The translations under genes were made by a program, and so were the position numbers. The notes under the pieces are model-generated. The model was given only the letters and a program-made list of their open reading frames with translations, was not told the origin of the DNA and searched no databases. Shown piece by piece: positions 7,674 through 13,915 of a stretch of DNA of 16,183 bases (within the stretch, counting starts at the first letter, position 1; every line of letters starts with the position of its first letter). Origin of the DNA: JBFISM01 sp041608535. Lineage in GTDB: Bacteria > Actinomycetota > Acidimicrobiia > Spongiisociales > UBA5794. Location: assembly GCA_041608535.1 (NCBI GenBank), contig JBFISM010000083.1, positions 1 through 16,183 on the forward strand. Reading direction: 5' to 3'.

Positions 7674-7731
7674 GCTCACCCGTTGAGTCCTCGCGAGACG
7701 GAACATCTCGACCCCGAGGGTTGCGGTGAGC
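7674..7731 (-). promoter_or_regulatory. Nested stem-loop in the rpsB 5' leader, candidate autoregulatory element
   Basis: Read on the minus strand, three perfect stems nest. The outer stem is GCTCACC... closed by GGTGAGC: 7731-7725 with 7680-7674. The middle is CCTCG (7719-7715) with CGAGG (7693-7689). The inner is CGAGA (7710-7706) with TCTCG (7698-7694) around a 7-nt loop. The structure ends 13 nt before the AAAGGAG of rpsB. S2 is known to repress its own mRNA in E. coli through a leader element. That this structure plays the same role is inference; its pairing is seen directly. Confidence 0.5.
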
Positions 7732-7749
7732 GTGCGAATTTCGGCCGAG

Positions 7750-7755
7750 AGTGTA
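7750..7755 (-). promoter_or_regulatory. Possible -10 box (TACACT) for rpsB
   Basis: TACACT on the minus strand lies about 100 nt upstream of rpsB and just before the leader stem-loop. A start a few bases downstream would place the whole structure in the transcript. No convincing TTGACA-like -35 is seen at 16-18 nt, so the call is weak. Confidence 0.35.
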
Positions 7756-7818
7756 GCGGTCCGCCGCTGCACGTCGGCGCCGGCATCGTCGCCGTGCCCT
7801 CCGTTGACGCCGCCACTG

Positions 7819-8712
7819 TCACGCCCGCGGGTGACTGCGGTCGTAGGTATCCCGTAGATGGCGTCGCGACACCGCGGTGTAGATCTGCGTCGTAGCGAGC
7901 TCCTCGTGTCCGAGCAACTCTTGGACGGAGCGGAGATCGGCGCCGTTCTCGAGGAGGTGGGTGGCGAACGAGTGACGGAGCGCGTGGGGAAACGTACCAA
8001 GACGGCGTCGCACGATCCGGCGAATGCTCCTGGCGTCGAGTGCGCCGCCCCGCACCCCCACCCAGAGGGCATCCCCGGCATTTGCGGTCGCAAGCCGGGG
8101 ACGTGCCGTTCCCAAGTAGTGATCGAGCGTTCGGCGTGCGGCACCCCGCAGCGGGACATCGCGTTGTTTCTTGCCCTTTCCCTCGACCCGGATGAACGAC
8201 CCCTGGGCGACCTCGATACAGGTCAGGCGAGCCAGCTCGGAGACACGCAGTCCCGTGCCGTACAACATCTCCAATATGGCTCGGTCCCGAACGGCCACCG
8301 GGTCATCGTTCCCGATACCGAGTTCGTCGAGTGCGGCGCCGATTGCGCCCTGAGGTAAGGCCTTGGGCAGCCGCTGCGGCAGCTTCGGTCTGGCGATCCC
8401 CTCGGCCGGATTGGCGGCGATGAGCCCCCGCCGCACGGTATCGGCCAGCCACCCTCGTACAACCGACATCTTGCGAGCGATCGATCTGGGCGCGTACCGT
8501 CGGGTGCTGAGCTGTGCGGCGTACCGCCGCAACGACCGCCGATCCAAGTCGGCCAGCGCAACCAGGCCCAGTCGCTCGCAGTACGTCCTGAATTGCCCGA
8601 GGTCCCGCCGGTAGGCGGCGATGGTGTGCTCCGACAGCCCGCGAGCGTGCTCCAGCCTATGGAGGTAATCCTCCATCGACGTCTCGATGTCGGCGATCCG
8701 CTCTGCACTCAC
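7819..8712 (-). CDS. xerC: Tyrosine recombinase XerC
   Basis: Site-specific recombinase that resolves chromosome dimers at dif with a partner such as XerD. Numbering from the GTG at 8712, an N-terminal SAM-like domain (about 12-100) precedes the catalytic domain. It has R156 (GTGLRVSEL), K179 (GKGKKQRDVPL), H243 and R246 (HALRHSFATHLL), H269 (LLGHEEL) and the nucleophile Y278 (TQIYT), so all six catalytic residues are present. This start gives 297 residues, the usual XerC length, with an AGGA about 12 nt upstream. The alternative ATG at 8676 would give 285 and lies in a palindrome. The gene overlaps the dprA end by 56 nt. It could be a generic Xer protein, but the position after dprA supports XerC. 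Confidence 0.9.
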   Translation of the reverse strand: MSAERIADIETSMEDYLHRLEHARGLSEHTIAAYRRDLGQFRTYCERLGLVALADLDRRSLRRYAAQLSTRRYAPRSIARKMSVVRGWLADTVRRGLIAANPAEGIARPKLPQRLPKALPQGAIGAALDELGIGNDDPVAVRDRAILEMLYGTGLRVSELARLTCIEVAQGSFIRVEGKGKKQRDVPLRGAARRTLDHYLGTARPRLATANAGDALWVGVRGGALDARSIRRIVRRRLGTFPHALRHSFATHLLENGADLRSVQELLGHEELATTQIYTAVSRRHLRDTYDRSHPRA

Positions 8713-9661
8713 CGTCCGAATGGTCCTCGCCGCAGCGTTCGCCGTCAACGACCTCCCGGTCCCGCTCGTTGCCTTCGACCGACTCACGTACCACGGGCTG
8801 CTCGACCGGCCCGAGCACGAGCTCCAGCTCTTCGACGAGGTCACCGGCATCGAGCACCGGGTGAGCCCCGTCTCGAATCAGCCGGTTGCAGCCCTCCGAG
8901 GTCGGTCGGGTGATGTCCCCGGGGAGCACGAAGACCGGCCGGCCCTGCTCCATGGCATACCGTGCGGTGATGAGGGCGCCGCCTCGCATCCCCGCCTCGA
9001 CGATCACGACCGCCCGGGCGGCGCCTGAGATGATGCGGTTGCGAGGTGGGAAGCGCCATCCGTCCGGACGGGTACCGGGCGGGTACTCGCTGACGACGGC
9101 TCCACCTGCCTCGATCAGTCCGTCGACCAACGGGGCGTGTTCTTTCGGGTACACCACGTCGAGACCACACCCGAGGACGGCGACACCGGGAGTGCCCGCC
9201 GCCAGGTTGCCGCGATGGGCGGCAGCATCGATCCCGCGAGCCAGACCGCTGATCACGCCCCACCCTGCCTCGCCAATCGCCACCCCGTAGTCGTATGCCA
9301 CGCTGCGGCCATAGGCGGTGCACGACCGTGTGCCCACCACAGCCACCAAGGGAATCGAGGGAACCTCACCACGAACGAACAACACATCTGGGGCGTCGGG
9401 AAGGACGTCGAGATGGGGTGGATAGCCGGCGTCGCCCTTGAACACGACGTCGCAGCCCCTCACGGCGAGCTCACGGCGGCGCTCGACGGCAGACACCGCC
9501 ACCGCATCTCGCAGCGGCGGGGGCACCTTCGAGTTGCGCTCCAGATGGCGCACGGCGCCGGCGACTCCGAGGCGGTCCCGCAATGCCAGCGAGCGCTGCG
9601 GATGGAGACCGGCAAATGCCAGCCGGAGACGATCGTTGCGCTGCTCCGTGGTAGCGGTCAC
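8657..9661 (-). CDS. dprA: DNA-processing protein DprA (Smf)
   Basis: Cytosolic protein that binds incoming single-stranded DNA and loads RecA during transformation; it is also widespread in non-competent bacteria. The Rossmann-like core is clear: VAVVGTRSCTAYGR (107-119), ISGLARGIDAAAHRG (137-151), GVAVLGCGLDVVYP (159-172), SEYPPG (191-196), FPPRNRIISG (204-213), VEAGMRGGALITARYA (221-236) and LPGDI (246-250). The last ~50 residues are charged and low-complexity, and I do not see the C-terminal winged-helix domain many homologues have. The GTG at 9661 overlaps the comM stop as GTGA, so the two are coupled; xerC begins inside its 3' end. Confidence 0.93.
   Translation of the reverse strand: MTATTEQRNDRLRLAFAGLHPQRSLALRDRLGVAGAVRHLERNSKVPPPLRDAVAVSAVERRRELAVRGCDVVFKGDAGYPPHLDVLPDAPDVLFVRGEVPSIPLVAVVGTRSCTAYGRSVAYDYGVAIGEAGWGVISGLARGIDAAAHRGNLAAGTPGVAVLGCGLDVVYPKEHAPLVDGLIEAGGAVVSEYPPGTRPDGWRFPPRNRIISGAARAVVIVEAGMRGGALITARYAMEQGRPVFVLPGDITRPTSEGCNRLIRDGAHPVLDAGDLVEELELVLGPVEQPVVRESVEGNERDREVVDGERCGEDHSDGECRADRRHRDVDGGLPP
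8659..8676. repeat. Perfect inverted repeat at the dprA stop / xerC N-terminus
   Basis: An 18-bp element with 7-bp arms ATGGAGG and CCTCCAT around a 4-nt spacer. On the minus strand it spans the alternative xerC ATG and touches the dprA TAG. A hairpin here would bury that ATG, which favours the upstream GTG start for xerC. It may also be incidental. Confidence 0.5.
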
Positions 9662-11130
9662 AACGTCGCCCGGAGCTCATGAGCCTCACGGACATGAGAT
9701 TCCCTGATCTCATCCGCCTCGGCCAGATCTGCGATGGTTGCCGCCACCCGGCGCACCCGATCCCAGCCGCGCCCGGTGAGTGTGCTCAGCGAAGGCTTGG
9801 CCAGCTCGCTGCGGGCGGCCGCACTCCACGGGAGCCGATCGAGCTCGGTCCTGTCGAGAGCGGCGTTGAGCCGTCCCCGCCGCTGCTGGCGCAGCCGGGC
9901 GGCCGCCACCCGGCTGCGAACGACCTCCGTCGATTCTCCCGGCGGTCCGGTCATCGTTGCGGCATCCACTCGACCCACGGTCACCCGGAGGTCGAGCCGG
10001 TCGAGCAAGGGTCCGGAGAACCGGCGTCGGTAGCGGAGCTTGGCGTTCGGTGTGCAGCCACATCCGGTGTGGCTGTCGTCGTAGAACCCACATGGGCAGG
10101 GATTGGTGGCCGCGATGAGCTGAAAGGAGCTGGGGAACGTCATCGAGGCGCCCTTGCGTGCCACGAGGATCTCGCCGTTCTCCAGAGGCTGCCGCAGGGA
10201 ATCCAGGATGTGCGCTGGGAACTCGCCCAGCTCGTCGAGGAACAACACGCCTCGATGCGCCAGGGTGATCTCGCCCGGCACCGGGACCCCGCTGCCGCCC
10301 CCGACCATGGCGGCCGAGGTGGCCGAGTGGTGAGGAGCCCGGAATGGCGGTCGCTGCCATGCGGTGCGGTTGAGCCCGGCGGCTCCCCACGCCAGCGCCA
10401 CTTCGAGAACGTGTTCCTCCTCGAGATCCGGAAGGAGCCCCGCCAATGCCTGGGCGAGCATCGTCTTCCCTGAGCCCGGCGGCCCCATCATCAACAGGTG
10501 ATGGCCCCCGGCGGCGGCAAGCTCCAGGGCACGACGCGCCCGTTGCTGCCCGCGGATCTCCGCCATGTCGACGGCGGGCGCACGTCGCGTCTGCGTGACG
10601 GCCGGCACCGGTCGAGACGGCGTCTCATCCGAGATGGCGACCTCGATGGCCTCGCGGAGGTTGCCGGCCGTCCGCACATCGGAACTGGGAAGCAGATCCG
10701 CCTGGTTCGCCGACGCCGTGGGCAGGATGCAGGGAACACCGAGATCGCCGGCCACCACCGCCGCGGCCAGCCCCCCAACGACCTCTCGCAGCTTGCCGTC
10801 GAGCGCCAGCTCGCCGAGAGCCACTGCCCTGGTCGCCGGAACGTACTTCTCTTTCAGCGCCGCCAGCACCGCCAACGCAATCGGCAAATCGTATGCACCT
10901 CCGCCCTTGGGCAGATCGGCCGGCGACAGGTTGACGACCACGTTGCGCGCCGGGAACACGAATCCCGAGGCGGCGAAGGCGGCGCGAACCCGGTCCTTGG
11001 CCTCACGCACCGCAGCGTCGGGAAGCCCCACGATGGAGAAGCGCCTACCGCCGCCGCTGACGTGGGCTTCGACCCGTACCGGGCAGGGAGTGACACCCAC
11101 TCTGGCTACTGATGTGGTTGATGCGAACAT
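9658..11130 (-). CDS. comM: YifB/ComM-family Mg-chelatase-like AAA+ ATPase
   Basis: Hexameric AAA+ helicase that in Vibrio and other naturally competent bacteria promotes branch migration during integration of transforming DNA. The N-terminal domain opens MFASTTSVARVGVTPCPVRV and includes FSIVGLPDAAVREAKDRVRAA and NLSPADLPKGGGAYDLPIAL. The ATPase has Walker A GPPGSGKT (216-223) and Walker B GVLFLDE (294-300). The ATNPCPCG segment plus CGC gives four cysteines (345, 347, 357, 359), and the C-terminal Mg-chelatase region follows. The 490 residues match the family. I chose the ATG at 11130 because the conserved N-terminus begins there and TACGGT lies 6 nt upstream, suggesting a leaderless message. 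It leads comM-dprA-xerC. Confidence 0.95.
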   Translation of the reverse strand: MFASTTSVARVGVTPCPVRVEAHVSGGGRRFSIVGLPDAAVREAKDRVRAAFAASGFVFPARNVVVNLSPADLPKGGGAYDLPIALAVLAALKEKYVPATRAVALGELALDGKLREVVGGLAAAVVAGDLGVPCILPTASANQADLLPSSDVRTAGNLREAIEVAISDETPSRPVPAVTQTRRAPAVDMAEIRGQQRARRALELAAAGGHHLLMMGPPGSGKTMLAQALAGLLPDLEEEHVLEVALAWGAAGLNRTAWQRPPFRAPHHSATSAAMVGGGSGVPVPGEITLAHRGVLFLDELGEFPAHILDSLRQPLENGEILVARKGASMTFPSSFQLIAATNPCPCGFYDDSHTGCGCTPNAKLRYRRRFSGPLLDRLDLRVTVGRVDAATMTGPPGESTEVVRSRVAAARLRQQRRGRLNAALDRTELDRLPWSAAARSELAKPSLSTLTGRGWDRVRRVAATIADLAEADEIRESHVREAHELRATL

Positions 11131-11337
11131 GGCCACACCGTATGCCGCACGTATGACACGATCCGGCAACCGGCCTCTGCCACCGGACCCGCGTGGTGGT
11201 GCAATCCCGCTGAACCTGCCGGCGAGGCGCGCAGGCTGCCACGTGGCTCTCGAGGACAACCTTCTAACGGGACTTGTCGCTACGACCGGATGACGAACAA
11301 CCCAATGGCTCCTTCGACCTGAGGTTGCAGGTTGCGG
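11131..11337. other. 207-bp gap between comM and the crotonase-fold gene
   Basis: Apart from the comM -10 box, I see only a weak 5-bp inverted repeat (ACCTG/CAGGT, 11319-11334) just after the crotonase gene stop. It has no U-run and is at most a poor terminator. No small gene or RNA is recognised. Confidence 0.4.
11137..11142 (-). promoter_or_regulatory. Probable -10 box (TACGGT) of a leaderless comM promoter
   Basis: TACGGT on the minus strand ends 6 nt before the comM ATG, the spacing that puts transcription start at the initiation codon. No good Shine-Dalgarno precedes the ATG, which agrees. The -35 region is not recognisable. Confidence 0.5.
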
Positions 11338-12117
11338 TCATTCAGGCGAGAACTTCGGATCTCGCTTCTCGGCGAACGCTCGGACGCCCTCTCGAAAATC
11401 GGCCGAGCCGAGGTGCACCATCTGGGCGACATTCTCGGCGGCAATGGCCTCGCGGAAGGTGAGTGCGGCTCCGGTGCCGAGCAGTCGCTTGATCGAGCGC
11501 AATGCTTCCTGCGGTCCAGCCGCAAGCTGCTCGGCGATGATGGCCACGTCGTTCTCGAGACGCTCGGCCGGAACGACCCGCGACACGAGCCCCAGCGCCA
11601 GCGCCTCGTCGCCATCGACCACCCTCCCCGTCATTGCCAGATCGAAGGCCTGCGCCCGTCCCACCGAACGGGGTAGCAGCCAGCTACCACCGAAGTCGAT
11701 GGCCAGCCCGCGCTTGACAAAGATCTCGCCGAACCGAGCCTGCGGGGTGGCGACCACGATGTCGCATCCCAGAGCGAGGTTCATCCCGGCACCCACGGCC
11801 ACGCCGTCGACTGCGGCGATCACCGGTTTGTTGACGGCATGGAGAGCGAGGGCCGCAGAACCCGGGCCGCGCATCGCCGCCTCGGCCATGCTCGAGTCTT
11901 CGAGCTCGTCGAGCTCCTCCACTGCCAGGTCCGCCCCGGAGCAGAAGTTGCCGTTGCGGCCGGTGAGCACGAGACACCGTTGCTGGCTGGTATCGAAGTC
12001 TTCGAAGGCGGTTCGCAACTCGTCCCACCCATCGGGAGGGATGGCGTTCTTCCGCTCGGGGCGGTCGAGGGTCACCCACCGCACCCGTCCGCGATCTTCG
12101 GTCACGAGCATCGACAC
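11338..12117 (-). CDS. Enoyl-CoA hydratase/isomerase (crotonase) family protein
   Basis: Acyl-CoA enzyme of the crotonase fold, cytosolic, 259 residues. The oxyanion-hole segments are GNFCSGADL (56-64) and VDGVAVGAGMNLALGCDIVVA (103-123). The second classical hydratase glutamate region reads ARFGEIFVKRGLAIDFGGSW. The first glutamate (rat E144) is replaced by N113 and the second (rat E164) is not conserved. D141 in AIDFGG matches the aspartate of PaaG-type isomerases. Isomerase or another crotonase chemistry is therefore more likely than plain hydration. It is probably read from the GTG at 12117, preceded 7 nt upstream by TAGGAT, with no Shine-Dalgarno. An ATG two codons later is the alternative. 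It is divergent from the two small plus-strand genes. Confidence 0.9.
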   Translation of the reverse strand: MSMLVTEDRGRVRWVTLDRPERKNAIPPDGWDELRTAFEDFDTSQQRCLVLTGRNGNFCSGADLAVEELDELEDSSMAEAAMRGPGSAALALHAVNKPVIAAVDGVAVGAGMNLALGCDIVVATPQARFGEIFVKRGLAIDFGGSWLLPRSVGRAQAFDLAMTGRVVDGDEALALGLVSRVVPAERLENDVAIIAEQLAAGPQEALRSIKRLLGTGAALTFREAIAAENVAQMVHLGSADFREGVRAFAEKRDPKFSPE

Positions 12118-12124
12118 GGCGGCG

Positions 12125-12130
12125 ATCCTA
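12125..12130 (-). promoter_or_regulatory. -10 box (TAGGAT) for the crotonase-fold gene
   Basis: TAGGAT on the minus strand lies 7 nt before the GTG start codon, which indicates a leaderless transcript. It is in a 55-bp divergent gap shared with the opposing promoter at 12161-12166. Confidence 0.5.
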
Positions 12131-12160
12131 CCCGTGTGTGGGATGAGGCCGGGGGTCTCC

Positions 12161-12166
12161 TACCAT
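12161..12166 (+). promoter_or_regulatory. -10 box (TACCAT) for the small membrane peptide gene
   Basis: TACCAT ends 6 nt before the ATG at 12173, again the leaderless spacing; no Shine-Dalgarno is present. Its expected -35 region would overlap that of the divergent crotonase promoter. Confidence 0.5.
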
Positions 12167-12172
12167 CCCCTC

Positions 12173-12283
12173 ATGGGCTTCAACCCGTTCCGCCCGCAGA
12201 GCAAGACGGCGTTCGACGTGACGCTCGTCATCGTGTTCGTGCTGCTCGCCCTCGCCGTCGTGGCTTGGGGTTTCTTCGGGTGA
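12173..12283 (+). CDS. 36-residue single-span membrane peptide
   Basis: Reads MGFNPFRPQSKTAFDV followed by an uninterrupted hydrophobic segment (about 17-36, ending AWGFFG). This gives a short basic cytoplasmic head and one membrane helix at the C-terminus. A -10 box 6 nt upstream, a frame overlapping the next gene by GTGA and a membrane-like composition support a real gene despite its size. I do not recognise a named family. It may anchor a partner or modulate a membrane complex, but no function can be read from the sequence. It is the first gene of a two-gene plus-strand unit in an otherwise minus-strand region. Confidence 0.6.
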   Translation: MGFNPFRPQSKTAFDVTLVIVFVLLALAVVAWGFFG

Positions 12284-12501
12284 CGCAGCCCGAATCGATC
12301 GTCGCCGGCGACGGACCATTCGGCGCAGACATCGTGACCCCCGTCCAGCCATACCAGGCCGTCAAGAGCTATGTGTGTCCCGGCTGCGAATCGCGCATTC
12401 CCGCCGGTACCGGTCATGTCGTCGTGGTGCCGGAGCTGGCGCCCGACCTACGCCGCCACTGGCATCGCGGTTGTTGGTTTCGTGAGCTCCGGATGCGGTG
12501 A
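12280..12501 (+). CDS. 73-residue putative zinc-binding protein (CPGC...H...HWHxxCW)
   Basis: Begins at a GTG that overlaps the stop of the membrane peptide (GTGA), so it is translationally coupled to it. Six possible metal ligands are visible: C33 and C36 in YVCPGCESRIPAG, H46 in GTGHVVVVPE, and H60, H62 and C65 in RRHWHRGCWF. The CxxC knuckle followed by H-x-H-x-x-C resembles a small treble-clef or HNH-like zinc site. From memory, similar short proteins with CPGC and RRHWHxxCW occur in Actinomycetota, without a proven role. There is no membrane segment or signal peptide. It ends 36 nt from the end of the convergent gene at 12538. Confidence 0.75.
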   Translation: MTQPESIVAGDGPFGADIVTPVQPYQAVKSYVCPGCESRIPAGTGHVVVVPELAPDLRRHWHRGCWFRELRMR

Positions 12502-12537
12502 ACACAGCGGCGCACCGTCGTTTCTGAGAAGCGGCAG

Positions 12538-13050
12538 TCATGTGGATGCGCGGCGCGTGGCGTGCATCCTCTGGATCAACTTCCAGTTGTCGCCGTCGTG
12601 GATGAGCCCTCGCCACGTGAACGAGTCGTCTGTCATGTCTTCGAAGATCCACTGCGTCGGCTTGCCGTCATGCGGATCGCCGTCGAGCACGAGACGATCG
12701 CCGGCGACCCCGCCCGAGAGCTTGTACATCGTGCCGGAGGCCGGGCTGATCCAGACCACCTTCCACTGCGCCGCAACGGTGTCGTAGAAACGAATCGTGG
12801 TGCCGACCCGATGGTCGGCATCGAGAGGCGCACCGTTCAGCGCCGGAAACACCAGCACGTCCTGGATTGCCCGGCCGCCGAGGATCTCGGCGAAATGCCA
12901 CTCGGCGCTGGTCGTGGTCGATGTCCCATCATCTTCGAAGAACTCTGCGTCGAGGCTCCACGAGCCGAGGAATCGGGCGAACTCATCGAACTCCGGTGGA
13001 AGCCGAAGATCGGCGAGGTCCGTGGTGAGAAGGCTGACGAAGGAACTCAC
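12538..13050 (-). CDS. Lipocalin-like / DUF1579-like protein of unknown function
   Basis: A 170-residue soluble protein with a repeating beta-strand pattern: FARFLGSWSLDAEFF, then EWHFAEILGGRAIQDVLVFP, GTTIRFYDTVAAQWKVVWIS, WIFEDMTDDSFTWRGL and DNWKLIQRMHATRR at the end. The GSW start, the central GGRAIQD turn and the C-terminal W-x-L-x-x-x-M strand resemble DUF1579-type calycin-like domains that bind small ligands. This is a fold-level guess. I chose the GTG at 13050 because GGAG lies 6 nt upstream (13057-13060). An upstream in-frame GTG at 13095 lacks this. A TAGAGT box at 13099-13104 would give a short leader containing that site. It faces the zinc-protein gene tail to tail. Confidence 0.75.
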   Translation of the reverse strand: MSSFVSLLTTDLADLRLPPEFDEFARFLGSWSLDAEFFEDDGTSTTTSAEWHFAEILGGRAIQDVLVFPALNGAPLDADHRVGTTIRFYDTVAAQWKVVWISPASGTMYKLSGGVAGDRLVLDGDPHDGKPTQWIFEDMTDDSFTWRGLIHDGDNWKLIQRMHATRRAST

Positions 13051-13098
13051 GCTGATCTCCTGCAGCTTGCTTGCATGCTCCGTCTGAGGATGCACACG

Positions 13099-13104
13099 AC
13101 TCTA
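13099..13104 (-). promoter_or_regulatory. Possible -10 box (TAGAGT) for the lipocalin-like gene
   Basis: TAGAGT on the minus strand lies in the 83-nt gap after yraN. Transcription starting about 7 nt downstream would give a ~42-nt leader with GGAG correctly spaced from the GTG at 13050. No clear -35 is seen. Confidence 0.4.
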
Positions 13105-13133
13105 TCCACCCGGTGCGAGCGGACCGCGTCTGG

Positions 13134-13475
13134 TCACGCCACCGCGGTTCGCCAGTTGATGGTCACCCCGGATCGACCTGCACGTACGCCCACGAAGTCG
13201 ACCCGAACCCGACGGCGGCGGCCATTGCCCCATCGACTGGCGACGGCGCGCACCTGGCGGAGCTTGGCCTCGTCGATTCGCTCGACGGCGCTTCCCGCCG
13301 TTGCGTTCGATCCTACGGTCTTCACCTCCACGGCGACGACCTGCGCACCGAATCGAACCACGAGATCGATCTCGCCACGGCCGACTCGGAGGTTGCGGCC
13401 GACGATCTCGGCGCCACGCCGCGCCAGGAAGTCCGCGGCGATACGCTCACCCCATCTCGCCAGCTCAGGGGTCAG
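13134..13475 (-). CDS. yraN: YraN / UPF0102 family nuclease-like protein
   Basis: Small endonuclease-fold protein of uncertain role, often next to comM and dprA. The text LARWGERIAADFLARRGAEIVGRNLR leads into the PD-(D/E)XK-like core GRGEIDLVVR (E35, D37) and VVAVEVKT (E50, K52), followed by RVRVDFVGVR. Boundaries rest on a CTG at 13475 whose TGA is the DUF2469 stop (CTGA). This yields 113 residues, near the family's 115-130. No ATG, GTG or TTG lies near the domain; the next in-frame ATG (13571) is deep inside DUF2469 and would add 32 non-family residues. The family is secure, the start is not. Translation is coupled to DUF2469. Confidence 0.88.
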   Translation of the reverse strand: MTPELARWGERIAADFLARRGAEIVGRNLRVGRGEIDLVVRFGAQVVAVEVKTVGSNATAGSAVERIDEAKLRQVRAVASRWGNGRRRRVRVDFVGVRAGRSGVTINWRTAVA

Positions 13476-13768
13476 ATCTTGGTCGGGTGCTCGATCTCTT
13501 CGATGTTGATGTCGCGGAAGGTGAGCACTCTCACCTGCTTCACGAAGCGGGCGGGGCGGTACATGTCCCATACCCAGGCGTCTCCCAGATCGAGCTCGAA
13601 GTAGACCGAGCCGTCTTGGGTCCGGGGCCGCATCTCGACCTCGTTGGCGAGGTAGAACCGCCGCTCCGTTTCGATCACATACCGGAACATGGGGAGCACA
13701 TCCCGATACTCCTTGTAGATCTGCAGCTCGACGTTTGTCTCGTACTTCTCGAGATCTCCCTCGGCCAC
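13472..13768 (-). CDS. DUF2469 family protein
   Basis: 98-residue conserved actinobacterial protein of unknown function, homologous to mycobacterial Rv2901c. It contains DLEKYETNVELQIYKEYRD, VIETERRFYLANEVEM, GSVYFELDLGDAWVWDMY and RPARFVKQVRVLTFRDINIEE, matching the family end to end. The GTG at 13768 has GAGGAG 6 nt upstream and gives the homologous N-terminus. The in-frame codons before it are not needed. It follows lepB with a 147-nt gap and overlaps yraN. rnhB, which often sits between lepB and this gene in actinobacteria, is not present. Confidence 0.93.
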   Translation of the reverse strand: MAEGDLEKYETNVELQIYKEYRDVLPMFRYVIETERRFYLANEVEMRPRTQDGSVYFELDLGDAWVWDMYRPARFVKQVRVLTFRDINIEEIEHPTKI

Positions 13769-13846
13769 GCACTGCTCCTCGACTTCGGCTCTCACCCCAC
13801 CCGGGATGTCACCTCGAAGAACCCAGCGCGATCCAGCGAGAGGTCG

Positions 13847-13852
13847 AGTGTA
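13847..13852 (-). promoter_or_regulatory. Possible -10 box (TACACT) for DUF2469-yraN
   Basis: TACACT on the minus strand lies about 80 nt upstream of the DUF2469 start, in the gap after lepB. It is identical to the box proposed for rpsB. No clear -35 is found, so it is only a candidate. Confidence 0.3.
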
Positions 13853-13915
13853 CGTCGCCAGAACCCTCGATCGGCGTATTGCTGAAACTACAGCGCACCT
13901 ACGACAGATCCAGCG

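Noticed and set aside
7818..7835. GTCAC/GTGAC inverted repeat at the end of xerC as a terminator
   Set aside because: Part of it is xerC coding sequence, the stem is short and there is no U-run after it on the minus strand.
12502..12537. Terminator between the convergent zinc-type and lipocalin-like genes
   Set aside because: GCGGC occurs twice but as a direct repeat, not an inverted one; no stable stem found in the 36-bp gap.
12562..13509. Plus-strand open frames opposite the lipocalin-like gene and yraN
   Set aside because: Arginine/threonine-rich shadow translations. The minus-strand frames have well-placed ribosome sites or family motifs.
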